Source: Patescibacteria group bacterium (GTDB taxonomy: Bacteria; Patescibacteriota; Patescibacteriia; GCA-002772895). Taken from it: a stretch of DNA of 39,653 nt. This document shows, piece after piece, positions 7,875 to 14,808 of this stretch (its first letter is position 1; each line of letters begins with the position of its first letter). The stretch is taken from contig JAHINX010000026.1 in the NCBI GenBank assembly GCA_018895765.1, positions 1 through 39,653 on the forward strand. The letters are read 5' to 3'. The position numbers and the translations under genes are program-made. The notes below the pieces were generated by a model. It did no database searches. It saw nothing but the letters and a program-made list of their open reading frames with translations, and was not told where the DNA came from.

Positions 7875-9014
7875 ATGAAAATTATAATAGACGCCCGGTT
7901 TTTTGGAACAGAAACCGGTATTGGCAGATATGTTAAGGAGGTCGTGGAGAATTTGGAGCAGATTGATAACGCTAATCAATATGTTGTTTTTTTGTCACCG
8001 AAAAATTGGGAGTTATATACTCCAAAAAATTCTAATTTCATAAAAAAATCAGTTGATTTGGATTGGTATACATTAAAAGAACAAATATTTTTTGGTGGAT
8101 ATATTGATAAAGAAAAAGCGGATATTGCATACATTCCGCATTTTAATGTTCCATTTTTTTTGAAGACGCCCTATGTGATGACGGTTCATGATCTTATACT
8201 GAGGCATTTTAAATCAGTGCGCGCCAGCACTTTGGGCCCATTAAAATTTTATATAAAATATTTTTTTTATAATTTGATTTTACGCCGAGGAGTTCGGCGG
8301 GCAAAAAAAATTATTGCCCCGACATATTTTGTAAGGAATGAGATAATAAAAGAGCTGGGAGCAGACCCGGATAAGGTGCGCGTTATTTATGAAGGTTTTT
8401 CCGCCTTGCCACAAAATGCTGATTTAGGCGAGGACTTTTTGTGCGATAAAGGCATCCTCCTTCCATATATATTATATGTAGGCAATGCCTATCCTCATAA
8501 AAATTTAGACCGTTTGATAGAGGCGTTTTATAAATTGAAAAAAGAACAGCTTGATTTACAATTAGTTTTGGTTGGCAAGAGGGACTATTTCAGCAAGCGC
8601 TTGGAAAAAGAAACAAAAGAAAAATATTCAAAATTTAATATTCAATATCCGCAAGATATTTTGTTTTACGGATATGCCAGCGATGAGGAACTCGTGACGC
8701 TGTATAAACATGCAAAAGTTTATGCTTTTCCTTCGCTAATGGAGGGTTTTGGTTTGCCGTCGTTAGAGGCGCTTTCATTTGGTTTGTCTGTCGTATGTTC
8801 TGATATACCTGCTCTTCATGAAGTTCTAGGAAACGCCGTTTTATATTTCAATCCTCATAATGCAGAAGATATCAAAGAAGTTTTAAAAAAATCTTTGATA
8901 GGTCATAATCCTGGAGTCAGTATAAATGCTTTGCTTGCAAGATATGATTTTAAAAAAACCGCAGAAGAGTGTTTGGAGATTTTTTGTAGAAATGGTAACA
9001 TCAAGAAAAGATAA
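7875..9014 (+). CDS. Glycosyltransferase family 4 (GT-B fold)
   Basis: A 379-residue GT4 enzyme. N-terminal features are IIIDARFFGTETGIGRYVKEV (residues 3-23) and YVMTVHDLILRHF. The donor domain has ILYVGNAYPHKNLDRLIEAF and MEGFGLPSLEALSFGLSVVCSDIPALHEV (E-x7-E). It ends 13 bases before an unrelated SD-led trio of small genes that probably share its transcript. With the glycosyl-phosphotransferase at 3844 and the other two GT4 genes it forms a minimal surface-glycan locus. The polymer ligase candidate is apart, at 19758. Confidence 0.9.
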   Translation: MKIIIDARFFGTETGIGRYVKEVVENLEQIDNANQYVVFLSPKNWELYTPKNSNFIKKSVDLDWYTLKEQIFFGGYIDKEKADIAYIPHFNVPFFLKTPYVMTVHDLILRHFKSVRASTLGPLKFYIKYFFYNLILRRGVRRAKKIIAPTYFVRNEIIKELGADPDKVRVIYEGFSALPQNADLGEDFLCDKGILLPYILYVGNAYPHKNLDRLIEAFYKLKKEQLDLQLVLVGKRDYFSKRLEKETKEKYSKFNIQYPQDILFYGYASDEELVTLYKHAKVYAFPSLMEGFGLPSLEALSFGLSVVCSDIPALHEVLGNAVLYFNPHNAEDIKEVLKKSLIGHNPGVSINALLARYDFKKTAEECLEIFCRNGNIKKR

Positions 9015-9027
9015 AAGGAGGAATGAA

Positions 9028-9279
9028 ATGGGTTCTTTCAAAGAGGTGCCCGTCAATGTTGAAAAAATTTTTAAAGAATTTTGCGGATATATACACAATG
9101 AAAAAGACAAAGAATACGTGATATCCCTTTTAGGCCGTATTTATAGTTCGGACACAGCCACCGTAGCGGCCGAAGTATCGGTTTATTGGGCGTTGCCTTT
9201 CCGCTGGATGGCTTTTGGAAAGAAAATCGGATTACCCAAAGGAGATTTCCTTAAATTACTACATATCCTAAAGGTATAA
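9028..9279 (+). CDS. Small hypothetical protein, first of a paralogous trio
   Basis: An 83-residue protein. The start is ATG 9028, chosen because AAAGGAGG lies 6 bases upstream; the open frame extends 34 codons further 5' but there overlaps the glycosyltransferase. It is helical, with no signal peptide. The pattern IFKEFCGYI...K.....LLGRIY, then an aromatic/hydrophobic stretch (YWALPFRW) and a C-terminal K-[IL]-x-[PL]-K-x-[DE]-[FW]-L motif (KIGLPKGDFLKLL), is repeated in the next two genes. I recognise no family. Function unknown; possibly subunits of one complex. Confidence 0.7.
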   Translation: MGSFKEVPVNVEKIFKEFCGYIHNEKDKEYVISLLGRIYSSDTATVAAEVSVYWALPFRWMAFGKKIGLPKGDFLKLLHILKV

Positions 9280-9289
9280 GGAGAGAAAA

Positions 9290-9625
9290 ATGGCAGAGAA
9301 AAAAGAAAGTTATTTTTGTTGCACGATAGATGACCTTTTCCGGTTAATTAAAGATATCGCTGGGTTTGAACGTTGGAGCAAGAAAGATAAAATAGCTTTT
9401 AGAACGGCAATAGATGATATATATGATGATAATGAGTTTGCCATCCTGTATACTTCGCTTTCTTTTTCTTTGCGAGTGCCACAAGCGGCAAAAATAGTGT
9501 TAATGGGAAAAAATAAAAAACTTGCAAAGGAAGAATGGCTGAAAATTATTGTAAGAGAGTGGGGAGAAGAATGGGGAGTTTCCTGGATAAATAGGAACAA
9601 AGAGTTTTTTAAAAGGTTGTGGTAA
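9290..9625 (+). CDS. Small hypothetical protein, second of a paralogous trio
   Basis: A 111-residue protein with SD AAGGAG 8 bases before ATG 9290. It aligns by eye with its neighbours: LFRLIKDIAGF, IDDIYDD, a hydrophobic stretch YTSLSFSLRV, then KKLAKEEWLKII, which matches KIGLPKGDFLKLL upstream and GIAKRDWLQAI downstream. An extra Trp-rich tail (WGEEWGVSWINRNKEFFKRLW) is specific to this member. Its stop overlaps the next start (TAATG), implying translational coupling. Function unknown. Confidence 0.7.
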   Translation: MAEKKESYFCCTIDDLFRLIKDIAGFERWSKKDKIAFRTAIDDIYDDNEFAILYTSLSFSLRVPQAAKIVLMGKNKKLAKEEWLKIIVREWGEEWGVSWINRNKEFFKRLW

Positions 9626-9933
9626 TGGAGCCTTATAGAGAGGCCGAAGGATTTTTTTGTAGAGCGCAAGAGCTTTTAGAAATATTTTTTGCCGTTGAAG
9701 GAAGGGGAGTCCTAAAATATAAAAGTTCCTTAATAAATATCGCGAGAATTGTATATGGAGAGATGATTGATGTTGATTTTCCATTTTTTGTTATTCTTGT
9801 TTTGAAAAATAGAAAAATACAAAAATTCTGGCAACTTGTGGAGTTTAGCAAAGAGCGCGGCATCGCAAAAAGAGATTGGCTTCAGGCGATAGAAAAAATT
9901 TGTACGGCAGTTGACCCCACTAGAGGTCTGTAA
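9625..9933 (+). CDS. Small hypothetical protein, third of a paralogous trio
   Basis: A 102-residue protein. ATG 9625 overlaps the previous stop by one base (TAATG); a GTG two codons upstream is possible but less likely. It shares the trio layout: LLEIFFAVEGRG, IARIVYGE, the hydrophobic FPFFVILVL, then GIAKRDWLQAIEKI. The stop codon is embedded in the left arm of the terminator at 9924-9954, as for the SD-led gene at 3028. Function unknown. Confidence 0.65.
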   Translation: MEPYREAEGFFCRAQELLEIFFAVEGRGVLKYKSSLINIARIVYGEMIDVDFPFFVILVLKNRKIQKFWQLVEFSKERGIAKRDWLQAIEKICTAVDPTRGL

Positions 9934-9954
9934 TGATATTTACAGGCCTTTTTT
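9924..9954 (+). terminator. Rho-independent terminator overlapping a stop codon
   Basis: AGGTCTGTAA (9924-9933) pairs with TTACAGGCCT (9940-9949), with one G-U pair and a 6-base loop, followed by TTTTT. The TAA of the third trio gene forms the top of the stem. Confidence 0.85.
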
Positions 9955-9988
9955 AAAAAATCGTTTTTCAGCAAGACCTCAAGCGGAG

Positions 9989-10017
9989 TTGATTTTAACC
10001 GTCTTTTTTGATACATT
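9989..10017 (+). promoter_or_regulatory. smpB promoter giving a leaderless mRNA
   Basis: TTGATT (9989-9994), a 17-base spacer and TACATT (10012-10017). The smpB ATG begins 6 bases after the -10, exactly where transcription should start, so the mRNA should have no leader. No SD is present. Confidence 0.65.
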
Positions 10018-10023
10018 ATTCTC

Positions 10024-10473
10024 ATGGATAAATTAATCGCAGAAAATAAAAAAACATATCATGATTATGAAATACTGGAAAAATATGAAGCCGGGATTGT
10101 TTTGTATGGATTTGAAGTAAAAGCAGTCAGAAACGGCAATATAAGTTTAAAGGGGGCTTATGTAACCTTTTATAATAATGAGGCATACCTAACGGGTTCT
10201 TTTATTGGCAAATATAAGCCGGCTGGCGGATTATCCGATTATGAGCCAGAACGTGGAAGAAAGCTTTTGCTTAAAAAGCGCGAAATTCTCTATCTTAAGG
10301 GAAAAAGTGAAGTAAAGGGCTTGACAATCCTGCCCCTTTCGGTGTATACTAAGGGAAGCAAGGTAAAGATTGAGATAGGGATAGGAAAAGGAAAGAAACA
10401 ATACGAAAAAAAGGAAAAAATAAAAAAGAGAGATATTGAGAGGGAAGTGAGAAGGACCTTGAAAAAACTCTAA
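10024..10473 (+). CDS. smpB: SsrA-binding protein SmpB
   Basis: A 149-residue protein that binds tmRNA and brings it to stalled ribosomes for trans-translation. Family blocks are NKKTYHDYEILEKYEAGIVLYGFEVKAVRNGNISLKGAYV (residues 7-46) and LLLKKREI, then the basic C-terminal tail KKEKIKKRDIEREVRRTLKKL that probes the mRNA channel. The length is slightly short of the typical 155-160. Its partner RNA, tmRNA, is encoded 115 bases downstream, so the two trans-translation components are neighbours. The start is supported by the leaderless promoter. Confidence 0.96.
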   Translation: MDKLIAENKKTYHDYEILEKYEAGIVLYGFEVKAVRNGNISLKGAYVTFYNNEAYLTGSFIGKYKPAGGLSDYEPERGRKLLLKKREILYLKGKSEVKGLTILPLSVYTKGSKVKIEIGIGKGKKQYEKKEKIKKRDIEREVRRTLKKL

Positions 10474-10485
10474 GCACTAAATTCG

Positions 10486-10566
10486 AAATCCTAAACAAAT
10501 TCAAAATTTAAAATAATAAATTCAAAACATTATTATTTAGAGTTTCGAATTTAGGATTTAGAATTT
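10486..10566 (+). repeat. Stuttered-word quasi-palindrome before tmRNA
   Basis: AAATTCGAAATCCTAAA at the left is mirrored by TTTCGAATTTAGGATTTAGAA at the right, with aaattcaaaa / taataa words in the middle. It lies between the smpB stop and the tmRNA 5' end. Confidence 0.75.
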
Positions 10567-10587
10567 CCTTTGTTTTGCAAAGGTTTT

Positions 10588-10972
10588 GGGGATGCTAGGC
10601 ATCGATGGGAATATAAGCAATATGTGCAAGTCGGGGCGAGCACCCCGTAAACAGCTCAAACGTACAAGTGCAAACTTAGTACAAAGAGCCAAAAGCGTAT
10701 TAGCTAATGCTTTTGCGCCAAGGCTCGCAATGGCTGTCGCTTAATAGCAATAGCCCATCCGCTCGGTTGATTCTCGATAAGCCGAATCCGGGTGTCATTT
10801 TTCGAGATAGGCAACAAGGGTTTGTTCAGCCCAATTTGCCAAAACACAAATTGAACTTTGCGATCGGTTATTTCGCCTACTTTTTAACCGGTTGCGAGAA
10901 AACAAGTGGGCTAAGCTTGTAGAATGTATTGTGTATTATTTTCAGACGCGGGTTCAACTCCCGCCATCTCCA
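10588..10972 (+). ncRNA. ssrA: Transfer-messenger RNA (tmRNA)
   Basis: A 385-nt RNA that rescues stalled ribosomes and appends a degradation tag. The 5' GGGGATG pairs with the 3' CATCTCC to form the acceptor stem, with discriminator A at 10972; CCA is not encoded. The T-arm reads GCGGGTTCAACTCCCGC at the 3' end. The tag frame runs 10670-10741 and ends TAA-TAG. Downstream bases form the usual pseudoknot region. The tag is 24 residues, longer than the common 8-15. It sits beside smpB. Confidence 0.96.
10670..10747 (+). other. tmRNA tag reading frame, 24 residues
   Basis: Resume codon GCA at 10670, then 24 codons and a double stop TAA-TAG (10742-10747). The peptide begins ANLVQ and ends AMAVA. 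The hydrophobic Ala-rich end fits recognition by ClpXP-type proteases. The resume codon is inferred from the frame and the usual GCA-AAC start. Confidence 0.8.
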
Positions 10973-11029
10973 TTTGTTTTTGAAGAGTTCGAAAATAAAT
11001 GGAGATGACTAATTAATCAATAAATCAAC

Positions 11030-11638
11030 ATGAGGATTTCACGCAAAAAGCGTCCGGAAAAACAACAAATAAGATTTAAATATAACGAGGGGATACGGAC
11101 TCTCCGTCTTAAAATTGTTGATGACGAAGGTAATTTTTTAGGTGAAATGGATACGCGTGATGCTTTGCGCATGGCAGAAGAACAGGGTAAGGATCTGATA
11201 GAGATTGTCCCAAAAGGCGATTTGCATATTGCAAAAATTACCGATTACGGCAGATTCAGATATCAAAAAGAAAAAGAAATAAAAAGACAGAAGGCCCAGC
11301 AAAAAAAGATTGAGGTAAAAGGAATACGTCTTTCTTCTAGAATCGGCAAGCATGATATTGACTTGCGCATTAGGCAAGCGTTAAAATTTTTAGAAGATGG
11401 CGATAAGATAAAAGTAGAATTGACGTTGAAAGGAAGAGAGAAGGGACATCCTGAGCTTGGCAAAGAGGTTTTGGATAATTTCGTAAAAGAAATCGGAGAC
11501 AAGACTGTAATAAAAATAGAACAGCCAGTATCTCGGCAGGGATGGAAGTTTTTTGGGATAATTGCTCCGGGACAAACTAATTTTCAAAATAATCAAGAAA
11601 AAGCCGAAGAACAGAATGAGGATGTTCCAGGCCTTTAA
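11030..11638 (+). CDS. infC: Translation initiation factor IF-3
   Basis: A 202-residue protein that binds the 30S subunit, checks start codon-anticodon pairing and prevents early 50S joining. The N-domain starts with RFKYNEGIRTLRLKIVDDEGNFLGEMDTRDALRMAEEQGKDLIEI. The linker is at KDYG-like ITDYGRFRYQKEKE, and the C-domain has KHDIDLRIRQALKFLEDGDKIKVELTLKGRE. A Q/N/E-rich tail of about 20 residues follows. The start is ATG, not the AUU known from E. coli infC. It heads the classic infC-rpmI-rplT order. Confidence 0.97.
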   Translation: MRISRKKRPEKQQIRFKYNEGIRTLRLKIVDDEGNFLGEMDTRDALRMAEEQGKDLIEIVPKGDLHIAKITDYGRFRYQKEKEIKRQKAQQKKIEVKGIRLSSRIGKHDIDLRIRQALKFLEDGDKIKVELTLKGREKGHPELGKEVLDNFVKEIGDKTVIKIEQPVSRQGWKFFGIIAPGQTNFQNNQEKAEEQNEDVPGL

Positions 11639-11648
11639 ATAAAAAAGT

Positions 11649-11837
11649 ATGGGAAAACTAAAAACACATAAGTCAGTAAGCAAAAGATTCAAAGTTACAA
11701 AAACAGGAAAGGTCTTAAAAAGAAAAGCAGGACAAGGCCATTTTAATTCAAGAGAATCAAGCAAGACAACGCGTAACAAACGCAGAGATGTTTTAATGTC
11801 CGAAACATTGAATAAAAATATAAAAGAATTAATGTAA
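11649..11837 (+). CDS. rpmI: Ribosomal protein bL35
   Basis: A 62-residue, very basic large-subunit protein starting GKLKTHKSVSKRFKVTKTGKVLKRKAGQGHFNSRES, diagnostic of bL35. It lies 10 bases after infC in the conserved infC-rpmI-rplT order. A repeat element separates it from rplT. Confidence 0.97.
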   Translation: MGKLKTHKSVSKRFKVTKTGKVLKRKAGQGHFNSRESSKTTRNKRRDVLMSETLNKNIKELM

Positions 11838-11842
11838 AAGGT

Positions 11843-11940
11843 GTTAGATATTAGGTGTTAGGTAAATAGGCTTTTAATAATAAATCGCGAAGCGATACCC
11901 TAACCTACAACCTAAAACCTACAACCTAAAACCTAAATTA
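11843..11940 (+). repeat. Stuttered-word quasi-palindrome (cctaaaacct family) inside the ribosomal operon
   Basis: Words ttagatattaggtgttagg at the left are mirrored by taacctacaacctaaaacc words at the right, around a small aatcgcgaagcgat hairpin. The element ends 2 bases before the rplT ATG. It interrupts an otherwise conserved operon without breaking it. Confidence 0.85.
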
Positions 11941-11942
11941 TT

Positions 11943-12290
11943 ATGCCAAGAGTAAAAAGAGGCAAAACCCATGTAAAACGCAGAAGGAATATCTTGAAAA
12001 AAGTTAAGGGTTTTAGAGGTGGAAGAAAAAATCTTATCAAGCTGGCGAAAACAGCCGGGATGAAAGCCGGCGCTCATGCCTACCGCGACAGACGAGTCAA
12101 AAAAAGAGTCAATCGCGGATTTCAACAGGTACGCATTGGCGCAGCTCTAAAAGAACTTGGATGGAGTTATTCAAAGTTTATGGGAGCTTTAAAAAAATCC
12201 GGTTCAGTATTGAATAGAAAGGTTTTATCAGAACTTGCTGCCAAAGAACCAGAAATATTTAAAAAGATTGTTGAACAGGTGAAAAAATAA
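11943..12290 (+). CDS. rplT: Ribosomal protein bL20
   Basis: A 115-residue early-assembly large-subunit protein. PRVKRGKTHVKRRRNILKKVKGFRGGRKNLIKLAK, then AYRDRRVKKRVNRGFQQVRIGAA, is the family signature, and the length is standard. No SD; the start codon follows the repeat element directly. In many bacteria L20 represses this operon; I see no obvious L20-binding mimic in the leader. A strong terminator follows. Confidence 0.97.
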   Translation: MPRVKRGKTHVKRRRNILKKVKGFRGGRKNLIKLAKTAGMKAGAHAYRDRRVKKRVNRGFQQVRIGAALKELGWSYSKFMGALKKSGSVLNRKVLSELAAKEPEIFKKIVEQVKK

Positions 12291-12309
12291 AGATAATAGA
12301 AATAAAAAA

Positions 12310-12340
12310 TACGGCTCACATCTTTTGTGAGCCGTATTTT
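12310..12340 (+). terminator. Rho-independent terminator after rplT
   Basis: TACGGCTCAC (12310-12319) pairs perfectly with GTGAGCCGTA (12327-12336), then TTTT. Confidence 0.9.
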
Positions 12341-12365
12341 AAAAACCGCTGTTGGGCGGTTTTTT
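12341..12365. terminator. Bidirectional terminator between convergent genes
   Basis: AAAAACCGC (12341-12349) pairs with GCGGTTTTT (12356-12364), giving T-tracts on both strands. It ends 4 bases from the stop of the minus-strand gene and can also back up the rplT terminator. Confidence 0.8.
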
Positions 12366-12368
12366 GAT

Positions 12369-12878
12369 TTAGCGGTGTTCTTCCAATAATTGTGGATCCC
12401 GGCTATTTGGCGATTCGGTTAGCATTTGGAGTTCCGCTTCAAGTCGCTGGAGCTCAATTTGGATTTGCTCGGCTTGCATTTTTAGCTCTTTTACGCGCCC
12501 CCTCTTTTTTTCAAGCATAATCGGTTCTTTTGATTCTGCCTGCGAATCAATAAATCTGTAAAAAGTCAGAGATGGCTTGCTATTCGAATTGAAACTATAT
12601 TCAACAGTCCACCCTTCTTGTCTGTATCTTTCAAGAAAAGCTTCGATTGCGCCGTTCTTAATCAAGGTATTGAGTGTTGTTTGCATTCTACATTCATTAT
12701 AATAGAAACTAGCAACAGCCTTAACCCTTTTTTTAAAAAAGCCTACTTTCTTTTTTGAAAGAAATTTTACAATGGTCTCATCAATGGATTTTTCCAGTTC
12801 TCTTATTTTGTCATCATTTATAGATTCTTTAATGGACTCTTCTTTTTGAGTTTCCGCTTCTCTCAAACTAATCGCCAT
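12369..12878 (-). CDS. Hypothetical coiled-coil protein
   Basis: A 169-residue protein of no recognised family. The start is placed at the ATG at 12878 (MAISLREAET) because AAGGAG lies 8 bases upstream and the promoter -10 is at 12910-12915; a longer frame would begin inside the promoter. The centre (CRMQTTLNTLIKNGAIEAFLERYRQEGWTVEYSF, near residues 63-97) looks like a small alpha/beta fold. The last 50 residues (LKMQAEQIQIELQRLEAELQML) form a clear heptad coiled coil. Neither secretion nor membrane signals are present. It is the only minus-strand protein gene in the first 36 kb. Confidence 0.7.
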   Translation of the reverse strand: MAISLREAETQKEESIKESINDDKIRELEKSIDETIVKFLSKKKVGFFKKRVKAVASFYYNECRMQTTLNTLIKNGAIEAFLERYRQEGWTVEYSFNSNSKPSLTFYRFIDSQAESKEPIMLEKKRGRVKELKMQAEQIQIELQRLEAELQMLTESPNSRDPQLLEEHR

Positions 12879-12909
12879 CCTCGCTTCTCCTTTGTAAAGA
12901 TCTATTTTT

Positions 12910-12938
12910 TTAATATCATACTTCTGTGTTTTTGTCAA
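12910..12938 (-). promoter_or_regulatory. Promoter of the minus-strand coiled-coil gene
   Basis: Minus strand: TTGACA (12933-12938), a 17-base spacer and TATTAA (12910-12915). Its -35 occupies the same bases as the -35 of the opposite promoter at 12932-12961. Confidence 0.7.
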
Positions 12939-12961
12939 GTATTTTTTTATTGTGTTATAAT
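12932..12961 (+). promoter_or_regulatory. Promoter of the AI-2E family permease gene
   Basis: TTGTCA (12932-12937), an 18-base spacer and TATAAT (12956-12961). The ATG at 12974 follows 12 bases after the -10, so the transcript would be nearly leaderless. The -35 elements of the two divergent promoters overlap, so polymerase cannot occupy both at once. Confidence 0.7.
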
Positions 12962-12973
12962 ATAATCATAATT

Positions 12974-14020
12974 ATGGAAGATAAAAAGAAAATTGTTTTT
13001 GATATAACTATTTGGGCGGTACTAAAGGTGGTGCTGGTTATTTTGGCGCTTTTCTTTATGTACTTAATAAGAGACATCCTCGTTATTTTTATTGTTGCGC
13101 TTATTTTAGCAACGCTTATTGATCCGTTTGCCGACTGGTTTGCCAGAAAGCGCATCCCGCGCGCTTTAGCCGTCCTTCTTATTTATATAGTGTTAATCGG
13201 CATTCTATCGGCAGTGCTTATTCTTCTAATTCCTCCGCTCGTTGAGCAATCGGGACAACTCGTAAAAAATCTTTCTATCTATAGTAATGACGTGATAAAT
13301 AGTGTCACCGCATTAAAGGATTTGGCAATTAGTAAGGGTTTTGTTTCCGGAGCCGGAGAAAGCCTCGGTTCTTTACAGGCCGGAATCCCGGGAGCTTTGA
13401 GCGGAGTATTTTCAACATTCAAAGGATTTTTGGGCGGAGTCATAACTTTTGTTTTAATTTTGGTCTTAACTTTTTATATGGTTGTGGAAGGAAATGCTTT
13501 GAAAAAGTTTTTCAAAAGTATTGCGCCAGCGCGTTATCAGCCACATCTGGTGGGGCTTATGACCCGTGCCCAGCACAAAATTGGGCTATGGCTCCGTGGC
13601 GCGCTTGTTTTAGGTTTTATTGTCGGTACGCTTGTTTATATAGGACTTACGATTCTTGGAGTTAAGTATGCGCTGGTGCTTGCTATTTTGGCGGGTATCT
13701 TAGAGCTTGTTCCATATTTCGGCCCGCCAGCGTCTGCTATACCGGCTGTTTTTTTGGCTTTTTCTCAAGCGCCTATAAAAGGGCTTTTGGTGCTCATTCT
13801 TTATGTTGTTGTCCAACAACTTGAAAATCATATTCTTGTTCCAAAAATAATGCAAAAAGCAATCGGCCTAAATCCGGTTGTGAGCATTTTATCTTTAGGT
13901 ATTGGCTTTACTCTTGCCGGTATTTTGGGAGCGCTTCTGGCGATCCCGGTGGCAACGGCTATCAGCGTTTTTGCCTCCGATTTTATAGAATTAAAAAAGA
14001 AAAAGGATGGCAGTAAATAA
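12974..14020 (+). CDS. AI-2E family transporter (PF01594, PerM-like)
   Basis: A 348-residue multi-pass membrane protein. ATG 12974 is chosen over the upstream ATG 12926, which lies before the promoter. It has about seven to eight hydrophobic segments. The C-terminal family signature GILELVPYFGPPASAIPAVFLAFSQAP, then LENHILVPKIMQKAIGLNPVVSIL, is clear. The family includes proposed autoinducer-2 exporters and ion or proton exchangers; the substrate here cannot be assigned. A membrane protein and an HtrA-like protein follow in one apparent operon. Confidence 0.9.
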   Translation: MEDKKKIVFDITIWAVLKVVLVILALFFMYLIRDILVIFIVALILATLIDPFADWFARKRIPRALAVLLIYIVLIGILSAVLILLIPPLVEQSGQLVKNLSIYSNDVINSVTALKDLAISKGFVSGAGESLGSLQAGIPGALSGVFSTFKGFLGGVITFVLILVLTFYMVVEGNALKKFFKSIAPARYQPHLVGLMTRAQHKIGLWLRGALVLGFIVGTLVYIGLTILGVKYALVLAILAGILELVPYFGPPASAIPAVFLAFSQAPIKGLLVLILYVVVQQLENHILVPKIMQKAIGLNPVVSILSLGIGFTLAGILGALLAIPVATAISVFASDFIELKKKKDGSK

Positions 14021-14025
14021 TTAAT

Positions 14026-14775
14026 ATGAAGCACATCATCCCGATTTTGGAGGGAACAACAATTTTTTTAGCCCTGGAAGTTCTCCTTTTTAAGCCGGCA
14101 TGGCTTATTTATATTATTTTGTTAATAACCTTTGTTATTTTTTTAGGAGTGATATTGCCTAAAAAAAGACTTGTAGGAAAAAATGAATTTTGGCATTATC
14201 TGGCGAGCCCGCTTATCTTTATTTGGTCGGGGACTATCCTTCTCCTATTTTTTGAAAATACTTATTTTAGGCATTTTTTTGTTTTGGGGCTTAGCGCGTA
14301 TATTTTATTTTATTTTGAAAATTTTTTGTATTATTTAATAGCATCATCGGATGAAAGCAGAGATAGTTTTTTGCGGATAAACAATCTAATGAATGTTGTA
14401 TCGGTGTTTTTTCTTTCAGCCAGTTTTTATGGCATCAAAACATTTATACAGCTTCATCTGTGGGTTTTATCAATTATATTTTTTATTTTTTCCGCGGGGC
14501 TTATCTATAGTCCGCTTTGGACATTGAAGAAAAAAACAAAGATTATTATTCCGGAAATGCTTGTCGTCGCTTTAATTATTACAGAGCTGTTTATCGCCAT
14601 TCAATTTTTACCAATCGGCTTTTATGCCAGCGGAGCTTTGGTGGGGGTTTTATATTACATTCTTTCGGGTATTCTTATTAATTATTTAAAACACGGAAAG
14701 ATTATTTATAAGCGATATATAGTCGTTGGACTAATTCTTCTATCTTTGATATTGTTTACAGCGAGATGGGTATAA
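14026..14775 (+). CDS. Hypothetical multi-pass membrane protein
   Basis: A 249-residue protein, almost entirely hydrophobic, with about eight predicted transmembrane helices and short loops (KKRLVGKNEFWHYLASP near residue 45, SSDESRDSF near residue 107). I recognise no family. It starts 5 bases after the permease stop without an SD (aattaatATG), and its stop TAA abuts a GTG of the HtrA-like frame, so all three genes look co-expressed at the membrane. Confidence 0.75.
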   Translation: MKHIIPILEGTTIFLALEVLLFKPAWLIYIILLITFVIFLGVILPKKRLVGKNEFWHYLASPLIFIWSGTILLLFFENTYFRHFFVLGLSAYILFYFENFLYYLIASSDESRDSFLRINNLMNVVSVFFLSASFYGIKTFIQLHLWVLSIIFFIFSAGLIYSPLWTLKKKTKIIIPEMLVVALIITELFIAIQFLPIGFYASGALVGVLYYILSGILINYLKHGKIIYKRYIVVGLILLSLILFTARWV

Positions 14776-14808
14776 GTGAATGGGAAGAATTATCAACAAA
14801 AAATTATT

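Noticed and set aside
10707..10922. 71-residue reading frame on the plus strand
   Set aside because: It lies wholly inside tmRNA and out of frame with the tag.
12926..12973. Longer N-terminus for the AI-2E family permease
   Set aside because: The upstream ATG precedes the -10 of its own promoter, so it would not be transcribed.
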